Shown here one piece after another: positions 49,780 through 59,679 of a stretch of 64,000 nucleotides of DNA. Numbering within the stretch: position 1 is the stretch's first letter; each line of letters starts with the position of its first letter. The DNA lies in contig OW818654.1 of the NCBI GenBank assembly GCA_942492935.1, forward strand, positions 2,480,001-2,544,000, read 5' to 3'. The position numbers and the translations under genes were made by a program. The stretch comes from JANJUO01 sp942492935 (GTDB lineage Bacteria; Bacteroidota; Ignavibacteria; Kapaibacteriales; UBA2268). The notes under the pieces are model-generated. The model had not been told where the DNA came from and searched no databases. It saw only the letters and a list, made by a program, of their open reading frames with translations.

Positions 49780-52534
49780 AACATTAATAAATATGATAAT
49801 TAGCAGATATAAATATTTTGAATTTAAAAAATATCATTTATATATATTTTTTTTCTTATTTCTTATTATTACAACTGATGGTATTTCACAACAAATTGAT
49901 AGTTTGAAGTTATTTGAAATGAAACAACGCGATAAACAAATTATTGATTCAGTTACTACACAACGAAGAATTGATTCAATTAACAATCAAACAAGCATTA
50001 TAAATGAAAAAGTAAAAAAATCTGGTCTTGACACTATTGTAAATTATCAATCAAAAGATTCAATCAGATTCAATATTAAAAGTCAATCAATGAGATTACG
50101 AGGTGAAGCTCAGGTTAATTTTAAAAAACAGAAACTTGCTGCAGAAATTATTGAATTAGACTTTAAATCTTCTCTTTTATATGCTAAATCTACAAAAGAT
50201 ACTAATAATAAACTATACGGCTTTCCCAAATTTAATGATTCAGGTGAACAATTTGTGGGGCAGGAAATTAAATATAATTTCAAGACTAATCAAGGAACGA
50301 TTAGCTTAGGTGAAACTGAAATGGGTGAAGGATTTTACTTCGGTGAAAGAATTAAACGCATTTCCCAAACTGAATTATTCGTAGAAAATGGTTTTTATAC
50401 AACTTGCAATCATCCTGAGCCACATTATCATTTTGGTTCTCCTAAAATGAAAATTATTGCTCAAGATAGAATTTTCCTTGACCCACTTATTATGTATGTA
50501 GAAGATATTCCTGTTTTTATCTTACCATTCGGATTATTCTTCCCCTCAAAAGGAGGCAAACAATCTGGTTTAATGGTTCCTACATTTAGTTTTTCAAATA
50601 GTCGAGGAGTAGTATTTCAAAATTTGGGATTTTATTGGGCTATATCTGATTATATGGATGCTCAATTTACTACCGACCTTTACACAAAAGGTGGTTTTAT
50701 GTTGAAGAACACCACCAGATATAAGTTATTAAATCAATACGATGGAAATTTCAATATTGAATGGGGACAAACCAGAAATAATGTTGATGAAGATTATGCA
50801 ACTAATTTTAAATTTGGTTTAAGGCATAATCAAAGCTTGACTCCTGACGAAAAAATCACAGCTAATCTTGATTTCAGAAGTTCAAATTTCAACAGAAACA
50901 CACAAACTAATCAAATGGATTATCAGACTCAAAGTGTTCGTTCTGCCGCATCATACTCAAAAAGTTTTGATAACCGCTCTACCCTATCCATTTCGTATGA
51001 CAGAAACCAAAATATTATAAATGATACTTATGACCAAAGTTTGCCATTAAGCTATTCCTTTCCTTCTACAAAAATATTCAATTCATTTACTGACGCTCCA
51101 AAATGGATAAGAGATATACAATTTAATTATAGATTTTCAGCGTCTTATTCTGACAATACATCTTTATCATTTAAATCACATACAATTAAAGATACTATCA
51201 CTAATAAAGATAGTTTGTATATTGATACACTTACTAATTTTAGAAGCAAATACAGAATTGAACATAGCCCAAGTATTTCAATTTCACCAAAATTAGGATT
51301 TTTTACAGTTACTCCATCAATTTCATTTGGTGCTAATAATTACATAAGAAAAATTAATAAAGTATTTAATCCAATAGACAGTACAATTTCTGTAGATACG
51401 ATTAATGGTTTCTATGCTGATTACAGAGCAAGTTTTGGATTGGGCTTATCTACTACTATTTATGGTGATATTGATGATAAACGCCCAATTCTTTTTTTAA
51501 TTAAACCATCATCTCTTGGTATTAAAGCATTCAGACATATTTATAAACCGAATTTCAGCTTTTCCTATACTCCTGACCAATCAAGTGAAAATTTGGGCTT
51601 TTATGGATATTATAATGATGAACAAAACCGCAGTATTCAGTATTCAAGATTTGAACTTGATGGTGGTGGTATTGCTTCATCAAGACTATCTTCAAGAATT
51701 AGTTATTCTGATTTAAACAGTTTAATGATTAAAGTGAAAGAATCTGATACATCTGATATAGCATTGGAAATTTTGAATTTTTCTTTAGGAACTGGTTACG
51801 ATTTTGCAAAAGATTCTTTTCAATTAGATGATATAAGATTGACTATGAGAAGTCCAGCACTTAAATTGTTTGATATGAATATGAATGCAACATTTACTCC
51901 TTATGATGAAATTGTAACTTATAAAACTAATTCTAACGGCGAAAAGGAAGCTGTATATCAAAAAATTAACAGTTACATTGCCGAAAATAAAAGTGCTTGG
52001 GTAAGGATGACTTCTTTTAATTTGAGTATTTCTACAAGATTTAGTTCTGATGGTTCAGTGTTAAATCCTTCTGCTACGAGTTTAACAGGTACTAATAATG
52101 ATAGTATTGGAATTGGAGAAAGATTTAGTAAAAGGATAAATTATTCAGAACAAGAAGACGATATTTATGGATGTTTGAATCCAGGCTGGACTGAAATAAA
52201 TATGCCTTGGAGTATTGGTTTGGATTTGACTTATGCATACAGTCAATATTCTATCAATCCAAGTTCTAAGAATGAAACATTAAGTTTAAGAATGAATGCC
52301 AATGTACAAATTACAGAGACTTGGAGATTATCGGCAAGTGGTAATTATGATTTTATCAATAATGAAATTGGAGTTCCTCAATTAAATTTCACTAAAGATA
52401 TGCACTGCTGGGATTTTACATTTAATTGGATTCCTACAGGTGGCAATGCAGGATTTTATTTAAGATTCGGTATAAAGGCATCTCAATTACAAGATTTGAA
52501 AATTGAGAAACAGGATAATCCTTTATTGCGTTAA
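49772..52534 (+). CDS. lptD: LPS-assembly outer-membrane protein LptD
   Basis: LptD forms the outer-membrane channel that inserts lipopolysaccharide. The 920-residue protein has a signal segment (YIFFFLFLIITTDGISQQ), an OstA/LptA-like N-terminal domain (about 85-235: INIKSQSMRLRGEAQVNF-type strands, VGQEIKYNFKTNQGTIS, FVENGFYTTCNHPEPHYHF) and a large beta-barrel (from about 240: IMYVEDIPVFILPFGLFFPSKGGKQSGLMVPTF). The cysteine pattern is reduced compared with E. coli LptD (one Cys in TTCNH, one in YGCLNPG, one in MHCWDF). It overlaps the DUF4292 gene and ends before a strong terminator. Its presence implies LPS. Confidence 0.92.
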   Translation: MNKTLINMIISRYKYFEFKKYHLYIFFFLFLIITTDGISQQIDSLKLFEMKQRDKQIIDSVTTQRRIDSINNQTSIINEKVKKSGLDTIVNYQSKDSIRFNIKSQSMRLRGEAQVNFKKQKLAAEIIELDFKSSLLYAKSTKDTNNKLYGFPKFNDSGEQFVGQEIKYNFKTNQGTISLGETEMGEGFYFGERIKRISQTELFVENGFYTTCNHPEPHYHFGSPKMKIIAQDRIFLDPLIMYVEDIPVFILPFGLFFPSKGGKQSGLMVPTFSFSNSRGVVFQNLGFYWAISDYMDAQFTTDLYTKGGFMLKNTTRYKLLNQYDGNFNIEWGQTRNNVDEDYATNFKFGLRHNQSLTPDEKITANLDFRSSNFNRNTQTNQMDYQTQSVRSAASYSKSFDNRSTLSISYDRNQNIINDTYDQSLPLSYSFPSTKIFNSFTDAPKWIRDIQFNYRFSASYSDNTSLSFKSHTIKDTITNKDSLYIDTLTNFRSKYRIEHSPSISISPKLGFFTVTPSISFGANNYIRKINKVFNPIDSTISVDTINGFYADYRASFGLGLSTTIYGDIDDKRPILFLIKPSSLGIKAFRHIYKPNFSFSYTPDQSSENLGFYGYYNDEQNRSIQYSRFELDGGGIASSRLSSRISYSDLNSLMIKVKESDTSDIALEILNFSLGTGYDFAKDSFQLDDIRLTMRSPALKLFDMNMNATFTPYDEIVTYKTNSNGEKEAVYQKINSYIAENKSAWVRMTSFNLSISTRFSSDGSVLNPSATSLTGTNNDSIGIGERFSKRINYSEQEDDIYGCLNPGWTEINMPWSIGLDLTYAYSQYSINPSSKNETLSLRMNANVQITETWRLSASGNYDFINNEIGVPQLNFTKDMHCWDFTFNWIPTGGNAGFYLRFGIKASQLQDLKIEKQDNPLLR

Positions 52535-52592
52535 TCGACAGAGGTAGGGCTATCGGTGTTTAATTTGTTTTGTAAGATATATTTGAAAAATT

Positions 52593-52629
52593 AAAACAAC
52601 ATCTCTGCGTTTTGAAGAGATGTTGTTTT
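52593..52629. terminator. Bidirectional terminator after lptD
   Basis: AAAACAACATCTCT pairs perfectly with AGAGATGTTGTTTT (14 bp) around a 9-nt loop, followed by T-rich sequence on both strands. It lies between convergent lptD and the BNR-repeat gene. Confidence 0.88.
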
Positions 52630-52755
52630 ATTGTTTGAGTAACATTTGATAAGATTAATAAATCTTATTTTTCCCATCCTTATACGTATGCTTTGATTTT
52701 CAAAGTAAATTGTTATTTTAAACTTTAGAAGTCCCTGAATTAAAATAAATTTTAT

Positions 52756-55032
52756 TTAATTTGTTATACCAAATATTGGAAAGAATTTATTTGTGCCTTG
52801 GAATTTAACAATCAAATACATTAGTTGGTTTGTGTAAGGAATATTCAATCTAACTTTACCTTGATTGCCATTTGAAAGTGAGAAGTCTGGAACTAAATCA
52901 GAAATTTTTTCACCCAAAATATTGTACAAAGTAAATTTAAAATCATTCTGGGAATATATCATATCATAAGCATAATCAAGAGTTATTGCGTTTGTATATG
53001 GATTAGGATAAGGATTTGAAACCCACCAAACTGGTTTGCTTTCAACTTGGGTTTCGACAGAAGTGATTATATCTTTTTCGGTTTTGGATTTGTAGATGTA
53101 GAAGTCCCAAACATCTTTTACAAGTATACAGCCAACAAAAGTGGTATTACCTACTTTCTCGTACCAAGCTGAGGAAATAATTCCGTCATAAATTTTAAAG
53201 TCAGGCACTAATTCCCAAGTATCACCATTGTCTTTACTTGCTAATTTATTAATACCGTGTTTTATTGTAATACTATCACCTTCAATAATAAAGTCTTTAT
53301 CTGTGTAACTAAACCGTTTTTCCTTATAAACTTCACGCCAACTATCACCATTATCTGTACTTTTTAATATATAATAAACATAATTTGTTGGCAGACTATC
53401 TACCATATCATAGTTTTGTCCATTTATCAATAAATCTCCATTTTCTAATCGCAATACCTTTAATATGTTCTTTAATTCAGAGATTTTTTTTAGAGTTGGT
53501 TTGGAGTCAGTTTTATAATCATAAAATCCAATATAGCAATCCTTATAAAAATTAGCCCAATCATTTACTTTTAAGGCAGTAAATACCATTTTGCTATTTG
53601 TAATTAATTCAAAATCTCTTATAATAATTGAATCAACATAATGCTTTGTTACAGTTTCAAAAAAATTATCAGTACTTGATATAGCATAATAACCGGGATA
53701 TACATCACTATAAAAAACAAAAACGTAAGAATCATCATCAATTCTTTTTAACATTTTATCGCTTCCAAGAATATTTGTACGATAATCATAAGTTTTACCA
53801 CCATCTTTGGTGAGCATAAAATGGTATTCGTATTTATATTTTACAAAGCAGAAACCCTCTTCTTTGTTTCTAAAATATATAGTATTTACAGGATGAAAAT
53901 TATTCTCTGTTATTACATCTTCTTGAGTAAAAAAAGTATTTCCGCCATCATTAGTTCCATATACAGCTGACCCAGTTCCATTGAAGAAAAAATTATTCTC
54001 ATCAACAAAAAAGTAATGTACACCAACATCTATATTCTTGGATCCAATATTTAATTTTGTACTTAAATTAGAAATTTGCTTCCAAGTTTTACCTGAATCA
54101 TCAGACAAATAAATCATACTATTTGGACCAACTCCAATTATTAAGTTTTGATACGAATCAAATGATTTTAAGATTATGTTATCAGTTAATATTTTGTTTG
54201 TATTATCGCATAATAATTCAAGTTTACTGTCAATAGTATTGTATTTATAAACGTCAAACAGATGCCATCTTGCCTTTTTAAATAATAATATATTAGCTTC
54301 ATTAAGTTTTTGAAAGTTTTCCATAGAATCTATAACTGTTAATCTTTCTGTGGGAGTCATAAATTTGTTGTTATATAATTTTCCATCAAATATAAAATAT
54401 GTTTTGTCATTAAAATAGCTTAAACCAATTGGATAACAATTATTACATTTTGAATCAGTAACTAATGTAGAATATTCATTGAAACTTCCAAACTTATGTT
54501 GTAATATTCCACCCAGAATACTTAATGTAACTTCATTATTATCGTTAATTGTTACTTGTTTGAAATTCAAAGGTAATGTAATTATTTCTTTTGTCCAATT
54601 AATGCCAGCATCAGAAGAAAAATAAACAGTTGAACCGTCGCAAGCAATTACACCATATCCATTTTTATTTAGTGCGATATCATTAAGTTTTATATTATCA
54701 AAAGTATATATCAAAGTAAAGGTCATTCCTAAATCATCTGAATTATACAATTTTCCTTCATTGCACAAAAGAAAAATTTCATTGTTGAATATCTCAATAT
54801 CGACAATATTTTCTCCATTCTCCAAATATTTTCTGTTCCACGTTTTTCCTCCATCTTTACTAATAATGACTGCACCGTTAGTCCCAGCCGCAATAAAAGT
54901 ATTTTCATCAATTATTTTCACAGAGTTATATATAACTCTTAACGGCACAAATCCCTCAACATTAGGAGCTTGCGAAAGCAAGAATACAGAAGCAATCAAA
55001 AGAATAAACAAAATTGTAATAAAAATTTTCAT
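52756..55032 (-). CDS. YCF48/BNR-repeat secreted protein with T9SS sorting domain
   Basis: The product is 758 residues from the ATG at 55032. I prefer it to an in-frame GTG nine bases upstream because AGGTG sits 8 nt before this ATG. A signal peptide (MKIFITILFILLIASVFLLSQAP) is followed by beta-propeller-type repeats with SKDGGKTWNRKYL, SSDAGINWTKEI, SDDSGKTWKQIS, TNDGGNTFFTQE, TKDGGKTYDYRT and STDNGDSWREVY, the Asp-box (SxDxGxTW) motif. The C-terminus (WWVSNPYPNPYTNAITLDYAY ... LYNILGEKISDLV) is a T9SS type A sorting domain. A surface or secreted protein; ligand unknown. Confidence 0.87.
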   Translation of the reverse strand: MKIFITILFILLIASVFLLSQAPNVEGFVPLRVIYNSVKIIDENTFIAAGTNGAVIISKDGGKTWNRKYLENGENIVDIEIFNNEIFLLCNEGKLYNSDDLGMTFTLIYTFDNIKLNDIALNKNGYGVIACDGSTVYFSSDAGINWTKEIITLPLNFKQVTINDNNEVTLSILGGILQHKFGSFNEYSTLVTDSKCNNCYPIGLSYFNDKTYFIFDGKLYNNKFMTPTERLTVIDSMENFQKLNEANILLFKKARWHLFDVYKYNTIDSKLELLCDNTNKILTDNIILKSFDSYQNLIIGVGPNSMIYLSDDSGKTWKQISNLSTKLNIGSKNIDVGVHYFFVDENNFFFNGTGSAVYGTNDGGNTFFTQEDVITENNFHPVNTIYFRNKEEGFCFVKYKYEYHFMLTKDGGKTYDYRTNILGSDKMLKRIDDDSYVFVFYSDVYPGYYAISSTDNFFETVTKHYVDSIIIRDFELITNSKMVFTALKVNDWANFYKDCYIGFYDYKTDSKPTLKKISELKNILKVLRLENGDLLINGQNYDMVDSLPTNYVYYILKSTDNGDSWREVYKEKRFSYTDKDFIIEGDSITIKHGINKLASKDNGDTWELVPDFKIYDGIISSAWYEKVGNTTFVGCILVKDVWDFYIYKSKTEKDIITSVETQVESKPVWWVSNPYPNPYTNAITLDYAYDMIYSQNDFKFTLYNILGEKISDLVPDFSLSNGNQGKVRLNIPYTNQLMYLIVKFQGTNKFFPIFGITN

Positions 55033-55503
55033 TAAATTCACCTATTATTTATTAAAAAAAACATTTTTTAAATTTGCACACCACATACATACAATAGACA
55101 ATTTAAACGCAAAATAATCACATAAAAAATGCACTTTTTTTTGTTTTTTCAAAATATTTTAAAAAAAATAAGAATTCAATCAATCATTAACAATTTTTAT
55201 AGAAACAAATATTTATTATATACTGATGTTATCTCATTTCAAAATTTCAAATATTTTATTAAACAAACAAATAATTTAAAAAATATTTTTTATTAACATT
55301 AAAAATAAATTTTTCACACAAATATCACAAAAGATGTCAATAAGTTTTCAAAATGGGCTGTATTATTTTTCTACTAAGGTTTTCAAAACTTTATTTTCAA
55401 TTGTTATCTGTAGTAGAAAGAATCACAGTAACACAAACATTTAATCCAGATGGGATTTTCAAGGGTTTTTTTTGTCAATACTCAATAATTATTATTGAAC
55501 CAG
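55033..55503. other. AT-rich spacer
   Basis: The spacer lies between two minus-strand genes. It contains long A/T runs and a small palindrome CAATAATTATTATTG near 55484. No gene, RNA or convincing terminator is seen. Confidence 0.55.
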
Positions 55504-57438
55504 TTAATCATTAAATGACCATCCAACTGTCAATCTTAGATTTCTGCTAAGATTTGGATAGTACGGAATATAATAATAATTTGATGCTAATAGATTATTA
55601 AATGCAACTTTGACAAAAGCTCTTGCTAATTTCAAATTTGCATAGATATTCAACCCATTCTGTTGGAAATCACTTTTAAGAAAATTTTGTGTGTATGCTC
55701 TATTTATTGGATTATAATTCAAACCTTTATAAGAAGTCAATGCCTCAATTTCTGTACCTAATTGTACTATACTTCTATTTAAAAGATATTCATAATAAAC
55801 ATTTAATTTTCCATAAAGCAAAGGGAATGAGTTTATCTGCTCTGAATTTAGCATATCATAATAAGATTGTAATTGAAATTCATATCTTAACAAATTAATA
55901 AATTGAGATTTATAATTGAAAAATCCACCTAAAATTAATTTGGTTTTATCATTTTTGAATGAATAATCATATAAATTTAAAGTATCTTTCGTTGAAATAT
56001 ATGATATTGGATTGTCAATCAATCTACTAAACACTCCAACTTCAATATTCAAATCTTTGTTAATGTAATTAAAGTTGAAAATACCAAGTAAATGTTTTTC
56101 ATTAAATAAATCCAAATTTTCAGAAGCTGCTGGAGTTCTATCCGATAAAGATAAATCAAAAGAAATAGCAGAGCTGTCTGTTAATTTTGCCCTAAGCTTA
56201 CCACCAATTCCAAGACCGAAAATCCCATTTTCAGTAAAGAGTCTTGCTCCTCCTGATAAATTAAGCCCATTAGTAATATCAAAATCTAAATGACCATAAG
56301 CGGCAAAATCTGTACCTGTAAATTCTTGGTTAATATAAGTTTTGGGTAAATAGGAATATTGAAAATTTCCACCTGCTCTAAATGTAAGAAAATTTGACAA
56401 AGATAATTCATATTTTCCCATAGCTCCGATATAATAATTATCAGTTCTAATACTTCCAGATGAATCAGATGGATTGAAAAATATGTCATCATAAAATGTA
56501 AAATTATGTTCTGTATTTGTATAAAATACAGCTAAAGATAGCGAATGAGTGCTATCTTCCGATAATAATGATGTAAAATTCAAATTTAAATCGTGTCTGT
56601 ATATTCTTTCATTAATTTGTGGGAAAATTGGACTTGCAGAAATAGGGTCGTACAAATTTTCTGAATTAATATCATTTCCACCATTTAAACCTGTTCCATG
56701 GTTAGTGAAATATTCAACTAACGAAATTGAAGTTCTGTCTGATGGAGACCATTTTAGTACCAATCTTACATTCCATGCTTTTAGCCAAGTATTGTCAAAT
56801 TTTCCAGCAGCTGCTGTACTTCTAAAACCAAATGAATAATTCCAATTTTTTGCTATATTTTGAGATATTAATGCATCAACACCAAGAAATTCAGAACCTG
56901 CCTGAGCAAACCAAACTCTTGTAAAAGGTTTCGCAGAATTAAAGTATGGTTCTTGCATATTAATAATACTACCACTTTTACCACCAAAAACAACTGCATT
57001 TGCACCTGTCATCACTTCAAAATTCTCTGCAAATTCTGTTGATATTTGATAAGGGTTATGAGATGAAAATGCTAAATCATTAATATTTCTACCGTTTAAC
57101 ATAGTTCCATTTGTGATTGTCATTCCTCCATTGAAACTATAAACATTATTCATTCCAAAGCTACCAAGACTCATTTTAAAAGCGGGGAAATTATAATAAA
57201 TTATGTCAGAAAATTCAATATAATTTTGCATTTGAATATCCCTTCGGTTTATCTTAGTGTCTAAACCGGACTTTAAATTATATATTGAGCCGTGAGAATG
57301 AATTGGATAGCGTTTAACTGTATCAACTACAATCGTTGTATCACTTATGCTTAGTGAATCCACTTTAGGAGGTTCTTCAAACAAAAAATTTGAAAAACAT
57401 ATTATCGGAATAAAAAAAACAGCTATATATTTATACAT
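55504..57438 (-). CDS. TonB-dependent receptor-like outer-membrane protein
   Basis: The 644 residues have a signal peptide (MYKYIAVFFIPIICFSNFLF), a plug-like domain (about 65-160: RRDIQMQNYIEFSDIIYYNFPAF ... GGMTITNGTMLNGRNINDLAF ... STEFAENFEVMTGANAVVFGGKSGSIIN, the usual plug ending), and a beta-barrel of alternating strands ending LRLTVGWSFND. At 644 residues it is at the short end for the family and has no carboxypeptidase-like N-terminal domain or clear TonB box, so energy coupling is uncertain. Substrate unknown. A TAATTTTG box lies 38 nt upstream. It precedes no linked genes. Confidence 0.82.
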   Translation of the reverse strand: MYKYIAVFFIPIICFSNFLFEEPPKVDSLSISDTTIVVDTVKRYPIHSHGSIYNLKSGLDTKINRRDIQMQNYIEFSDIIYYNFPAFKMSLGSFGMNNVYSFNGGMTITNGTMLNGRNINDLAFSSHNPYQISTEFAENFEVMTGANAVVFGGKSGSIINMQEPYFNSAKPFTRVWFAQAGSEFLGVDALISQNIAKNWNYSFGFRSTAAAGKFDNTWLKAWNVRLVLKWSPSDRTSISLVEYFTNHGTGLNGGNDINSENLYDPISASPIFPQINERIYRHDLNLNFTSLLSEDSTHSLSLAVFYTNTEHNFTFYDDIFFNPSDSSGSIRTDNYYIGAMGKYELSLSNFLTFRAGGNFQYSYLPKTYINQEFTGTDFAAYGHLDFDITNGLNLSGGARLFTENGIFGLGIGGKLRAKLTDSSAISFDLSLSDRTPAASENLDLFNEKHLLGIFNFNYINKDLNIEVGVFSRLIDNPISYISTKDTLNLYDYSFKNDKTKLILGGFFNYKSQFINLLRYEFQLQSYYDMLNSEQINSFPLLYGKLNVYYEYLLNRSIVQLGTEIEALTSYKGLNYNPINRAYTQNFLKSDFQQNGLNIYANLKLARAFVKVAFNNLLASNYYYIPYYPNLSRNLRLTVGWSFND

Positions 57439-57476
57439 TTTATATCAATTTCAATTATTATATATTTTAACAATTA

Positions 57477-57484
57477 CAAAATTA
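57477..57484 (-). promoter_or_regulatory. Candidate promoter -7 box for the TonB-dependent receptor gene (TAATTTTG)
   Basis: TAATTTTG on the minus strand, 38 nt upstream of the ATG and just after the aroC stop. Confidence 0.42.
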
Positions 57485-57500
57485 CAAATAAAATCATTTT

Positions 57501-58481
57501 CTAATCATAACTTTTCTTTAATAAATATAAATCAGCTAATCCAATTGCGATTACAGATTCAATAATAACAGGTATTCTTAGTGCTATACAAACATCGTGT
57601 CTGCCCTTTATTTCAATATTAGCAACAGATTTATCAATTAAATTAATTGTTTGCTGTAGTATGGTAATTGAAGAAGTTGGTTTAACTGCTACTCTTACAA
57701 TTAACTCATTACCATTTGAAATACCACCATTTATACCACCTGAATTGTTAGTTTTAGTTTTTCCAAATTCATCAATAATACTATCATTCATCTCACTACC
57801 GTACATTTTAGAAGAATTAAACCCAGCTCCAAATTCAACTCCTTTTATTGCAGGAATTGAAAAAAGCAAATGGCTAATTACTGATTCTGCACTATCAAAG
57901 AATGGTTCACCTAATCCAACAGGTAAATTTTTTACTCTACATTCAATTATACCACCAACTGAATCACTTTTACTAATAGCATCATCAATTGCTTTATTAA
58001 AATCAGTTTGTCCGTTAATCTCAATGATTTTTGCATTGATTTCAATTTTTTGAAGTATTTTCTTAGCAAAATATCCCGCTGCAACAATTCCAACGGTTAA
58101 TCTTCCGCTTGAATGCCCACCACCATAAGGATTATTAAAACCTTTATACTTAATAAAATTTGTAAAATCTGAATGACCAGGACGAGCCAATTCTACTATT
58201 TTATCATATTCTGATGAATTAAATACTTCATTTTTAAAAGAAATAATTATTGGAGTACCTGTGGTTCTATTATTAAAAATTCCCGATTTTATTATTGGAA
58301 TATCTGATTCCTTGCGAGTAGTAGTTCCCTTTTGATTCGGTTTTCTTCTATCAATAAAATCTTGTAAATCATTGATATTCAATTCAATTCCAGCTGGACA
58401 ACCATCAATTATTATCCCAACTTCGTCATTATGAGATTCGCCATAAATTGAAATTCTAAATAATCTTCCAAAACTATTCAT
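57501..58481 (-). CDS. aroC: Chorismate synthase
   Basis: AroC removes phosphate from EPSP to give chorismate, using reduced FMN; it is the last of the seven shikimate steps and the last gene of this operon. The 326 residues are slightly shorter than many family members. Motifs: FGRLFRISIYGESHNDEVGIIIDGCPAGIEL, DFIDRRKPNQKGTTTRKESD, ARPGHSDFTNFIKY, NPYGGGHSSGRLTVGIVAAGYFAK, and the C-terminal IKGRHDVCIALRIPVIIESVIAIGLAD with its His. Its start overlaps the aroA stop by 8 bases, so translation is coupled. Confidence 0.95.
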   Translation of the reverse strand: MNSFGRLFRISIYGESHNDEVGIIIDGCPAGIELNINDLQDFIDRRKPNQKGTTTRKESDIPIIKSGIFNNRTTGTPIIISFKNEVFNSSEYDKIVELARPGHSDFTNFIKYKGFNNPYGGGHSSGRLTVGIVAAGYFAKKILQKIEINAKIIEINGQTDFNKAIDDAISKSDSVGGIIECRVKNLPVGLGEPFFDSAESVISHLLFSIPAIKGVEFGAGFNSSKMYGSEMNDSIIDEFGKTKTNNSGGINGGISNGNELIVRVAVKPTSSITILQQTINLIDKSVANIEIKGRHDVCIALRIPVIIESVIAIGLADLYLLKKSYD

Positions 58482-59679
58482 GTATTATTCCTCCAACACT
58501 TTTAATATCATTAATAAAATTTGGATATGATTTATTGACACATTCAAAATTATCAATTTTCAAACCGGATTCCATATTCAAACCTGTTACAGCCAACGAC
58601 ATAGCAATTCTATGGTCATTGTGGGAATTTGTTTCAGAATAAACTAATTCTGATTTATTTATGATAAATGAATCTTCTTCGACTTTTAAATTGGCATTAA
58701 TTTTAGAAAATTCATTTATAATTGCCTCAGCCCTATTTGATTCTTTATTTTTTAATCTTGAAATACCTGATATTCTGCTTTCATTTTCCAAATTTAAACA
58801 TAAAGGAATTAATGCAGGTATTAAATCAGGATAATCAACTGCATTGAAATTAATACACATATTTGCTCTTGCTTCATTAATAATATCAATAATAATTTTA
58901 TCACCTTGAACTGAATGAATATTTAAATTATTTATTTGAAAATTTCCAGCAATTTCAGAAGCAACTAATAAAAAAGCAGTATTACTCCAATCATTTTCAA
59001 CTTCAAATTCTGTACCGTTATAATTTTGATTTCTCTTTATGTAAAAATTGCTAAATCCTTCATTTTCAATATTAATACCATATTTTCTTAACACAGTTAA
59101 TGTCATTGAAATATATGGTTTACTAACTAAATTATTCACCTTAATTATTGAATCTGATTCCAACAAAGGAAGAGCAAATAATAAACCTGATAAAACTTGC
59201 GAAGAATCATTAAAATCCAAAACATAATTACCAGCTTTCAATTGTCCTGATTTGATAATATAACCTTCTTCATAATTTATTTTAACATTTACTCCAAACA
59301 AAGATAATGTACGAATTAAATCATCTAAATTTCTATATTTCAATGTATTATCGAATATGATTTGAATTTCATCTTTATAAATACCAGTAATCGTAGTTAA
59401 TACTCTTGTCAAAAATCCACTTTCACCAGTAAATATTTTTTTTGTTTTAAATAAATCTATATTTCCTTTAATATTAATAGAATTATTGAGGATATTCGTT
59501 TCAGTTTGAGATTTAATAAAATTAATTAAATGCAAAGTATCATCAGCAATTAGTGGATTAATAATTATTGAATCTGAACAACATAAACTTGCTGCAATCA
59601 AAGCTCTTTGAGTTATACTTTTTGATGCTGGAGCATTTAATTCTCCTTTTAGAATTGATTTTTTAACGGTAATTTTCAT
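58474..59679 (-). CDS. aroA: 3-phosphoshikimate 1-carboxyvinyltransferase (EPSP synthase)
   Basis: AroA joins shikimate 3-phosphate and PEP to give EPSP (step 6). The 401 residues start at MKITVKKSILKGELNAPASKSITQRALIAASL; a longer frame to 59730 exists but lies deep inside the upstream gene. Active-site motifs: the N-terminal PASKSITQRA with Lys and Arg, GESGFLTRVLTTI, DFNDSSQVLSGLLFALPLL, VENDWSNTAFLL with the catalytic Asp region, LKNKESNRAEAI, and SHNDHRIAMSLAV. The start overlaps the aroE-aroK fusion by 17 bases and the stop overlaps aroC by 8. GESGFLTR replaces the more typical GNAGTxxR loop, so its glyphosate class is not obvious. Confidence 0.94.
   Translation of the reverse strand: MKITVKKSILKGELNAPASKSITQRALIAASLCCSDSIIINPLIADDTLHLINFIKSQTETNILNNSINIKGNIDLFKTKKIFTGESGFLTRVLTTITGIYKDEIQIIFDNTLKYRNLDDLIRTLSLFGVNVKINYEEGYIIKSGQLKAGNYVLDFNDSSQVLSGLLFALPLLESDSIIKVNNLVSKPYISMTLTVLRKYGINIENEGFSNFYIKRNQNYNGTEFEVENDWSNTAFLLVASEIAGNFQINNLNIHSVQGDKIIIDIINEARANMCINFNAVDYPDLIPALIPLCLNLENESRISGISRLKNKESNRAEAIINEFSKINANLKVEEDSFIINKSELVYSETNSHNDHRIAMSLAVTGLNMESGLKIDNFECVNKSYPNFINDIKSVGGIIHE

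Noticed and set aside
55033..55503. Small RNA or riboswitch in the spacer before the BNR-repeat gene
   Set aside because: No stable hairpins, conserved core or terminator that I can recognise; only A/T runs.
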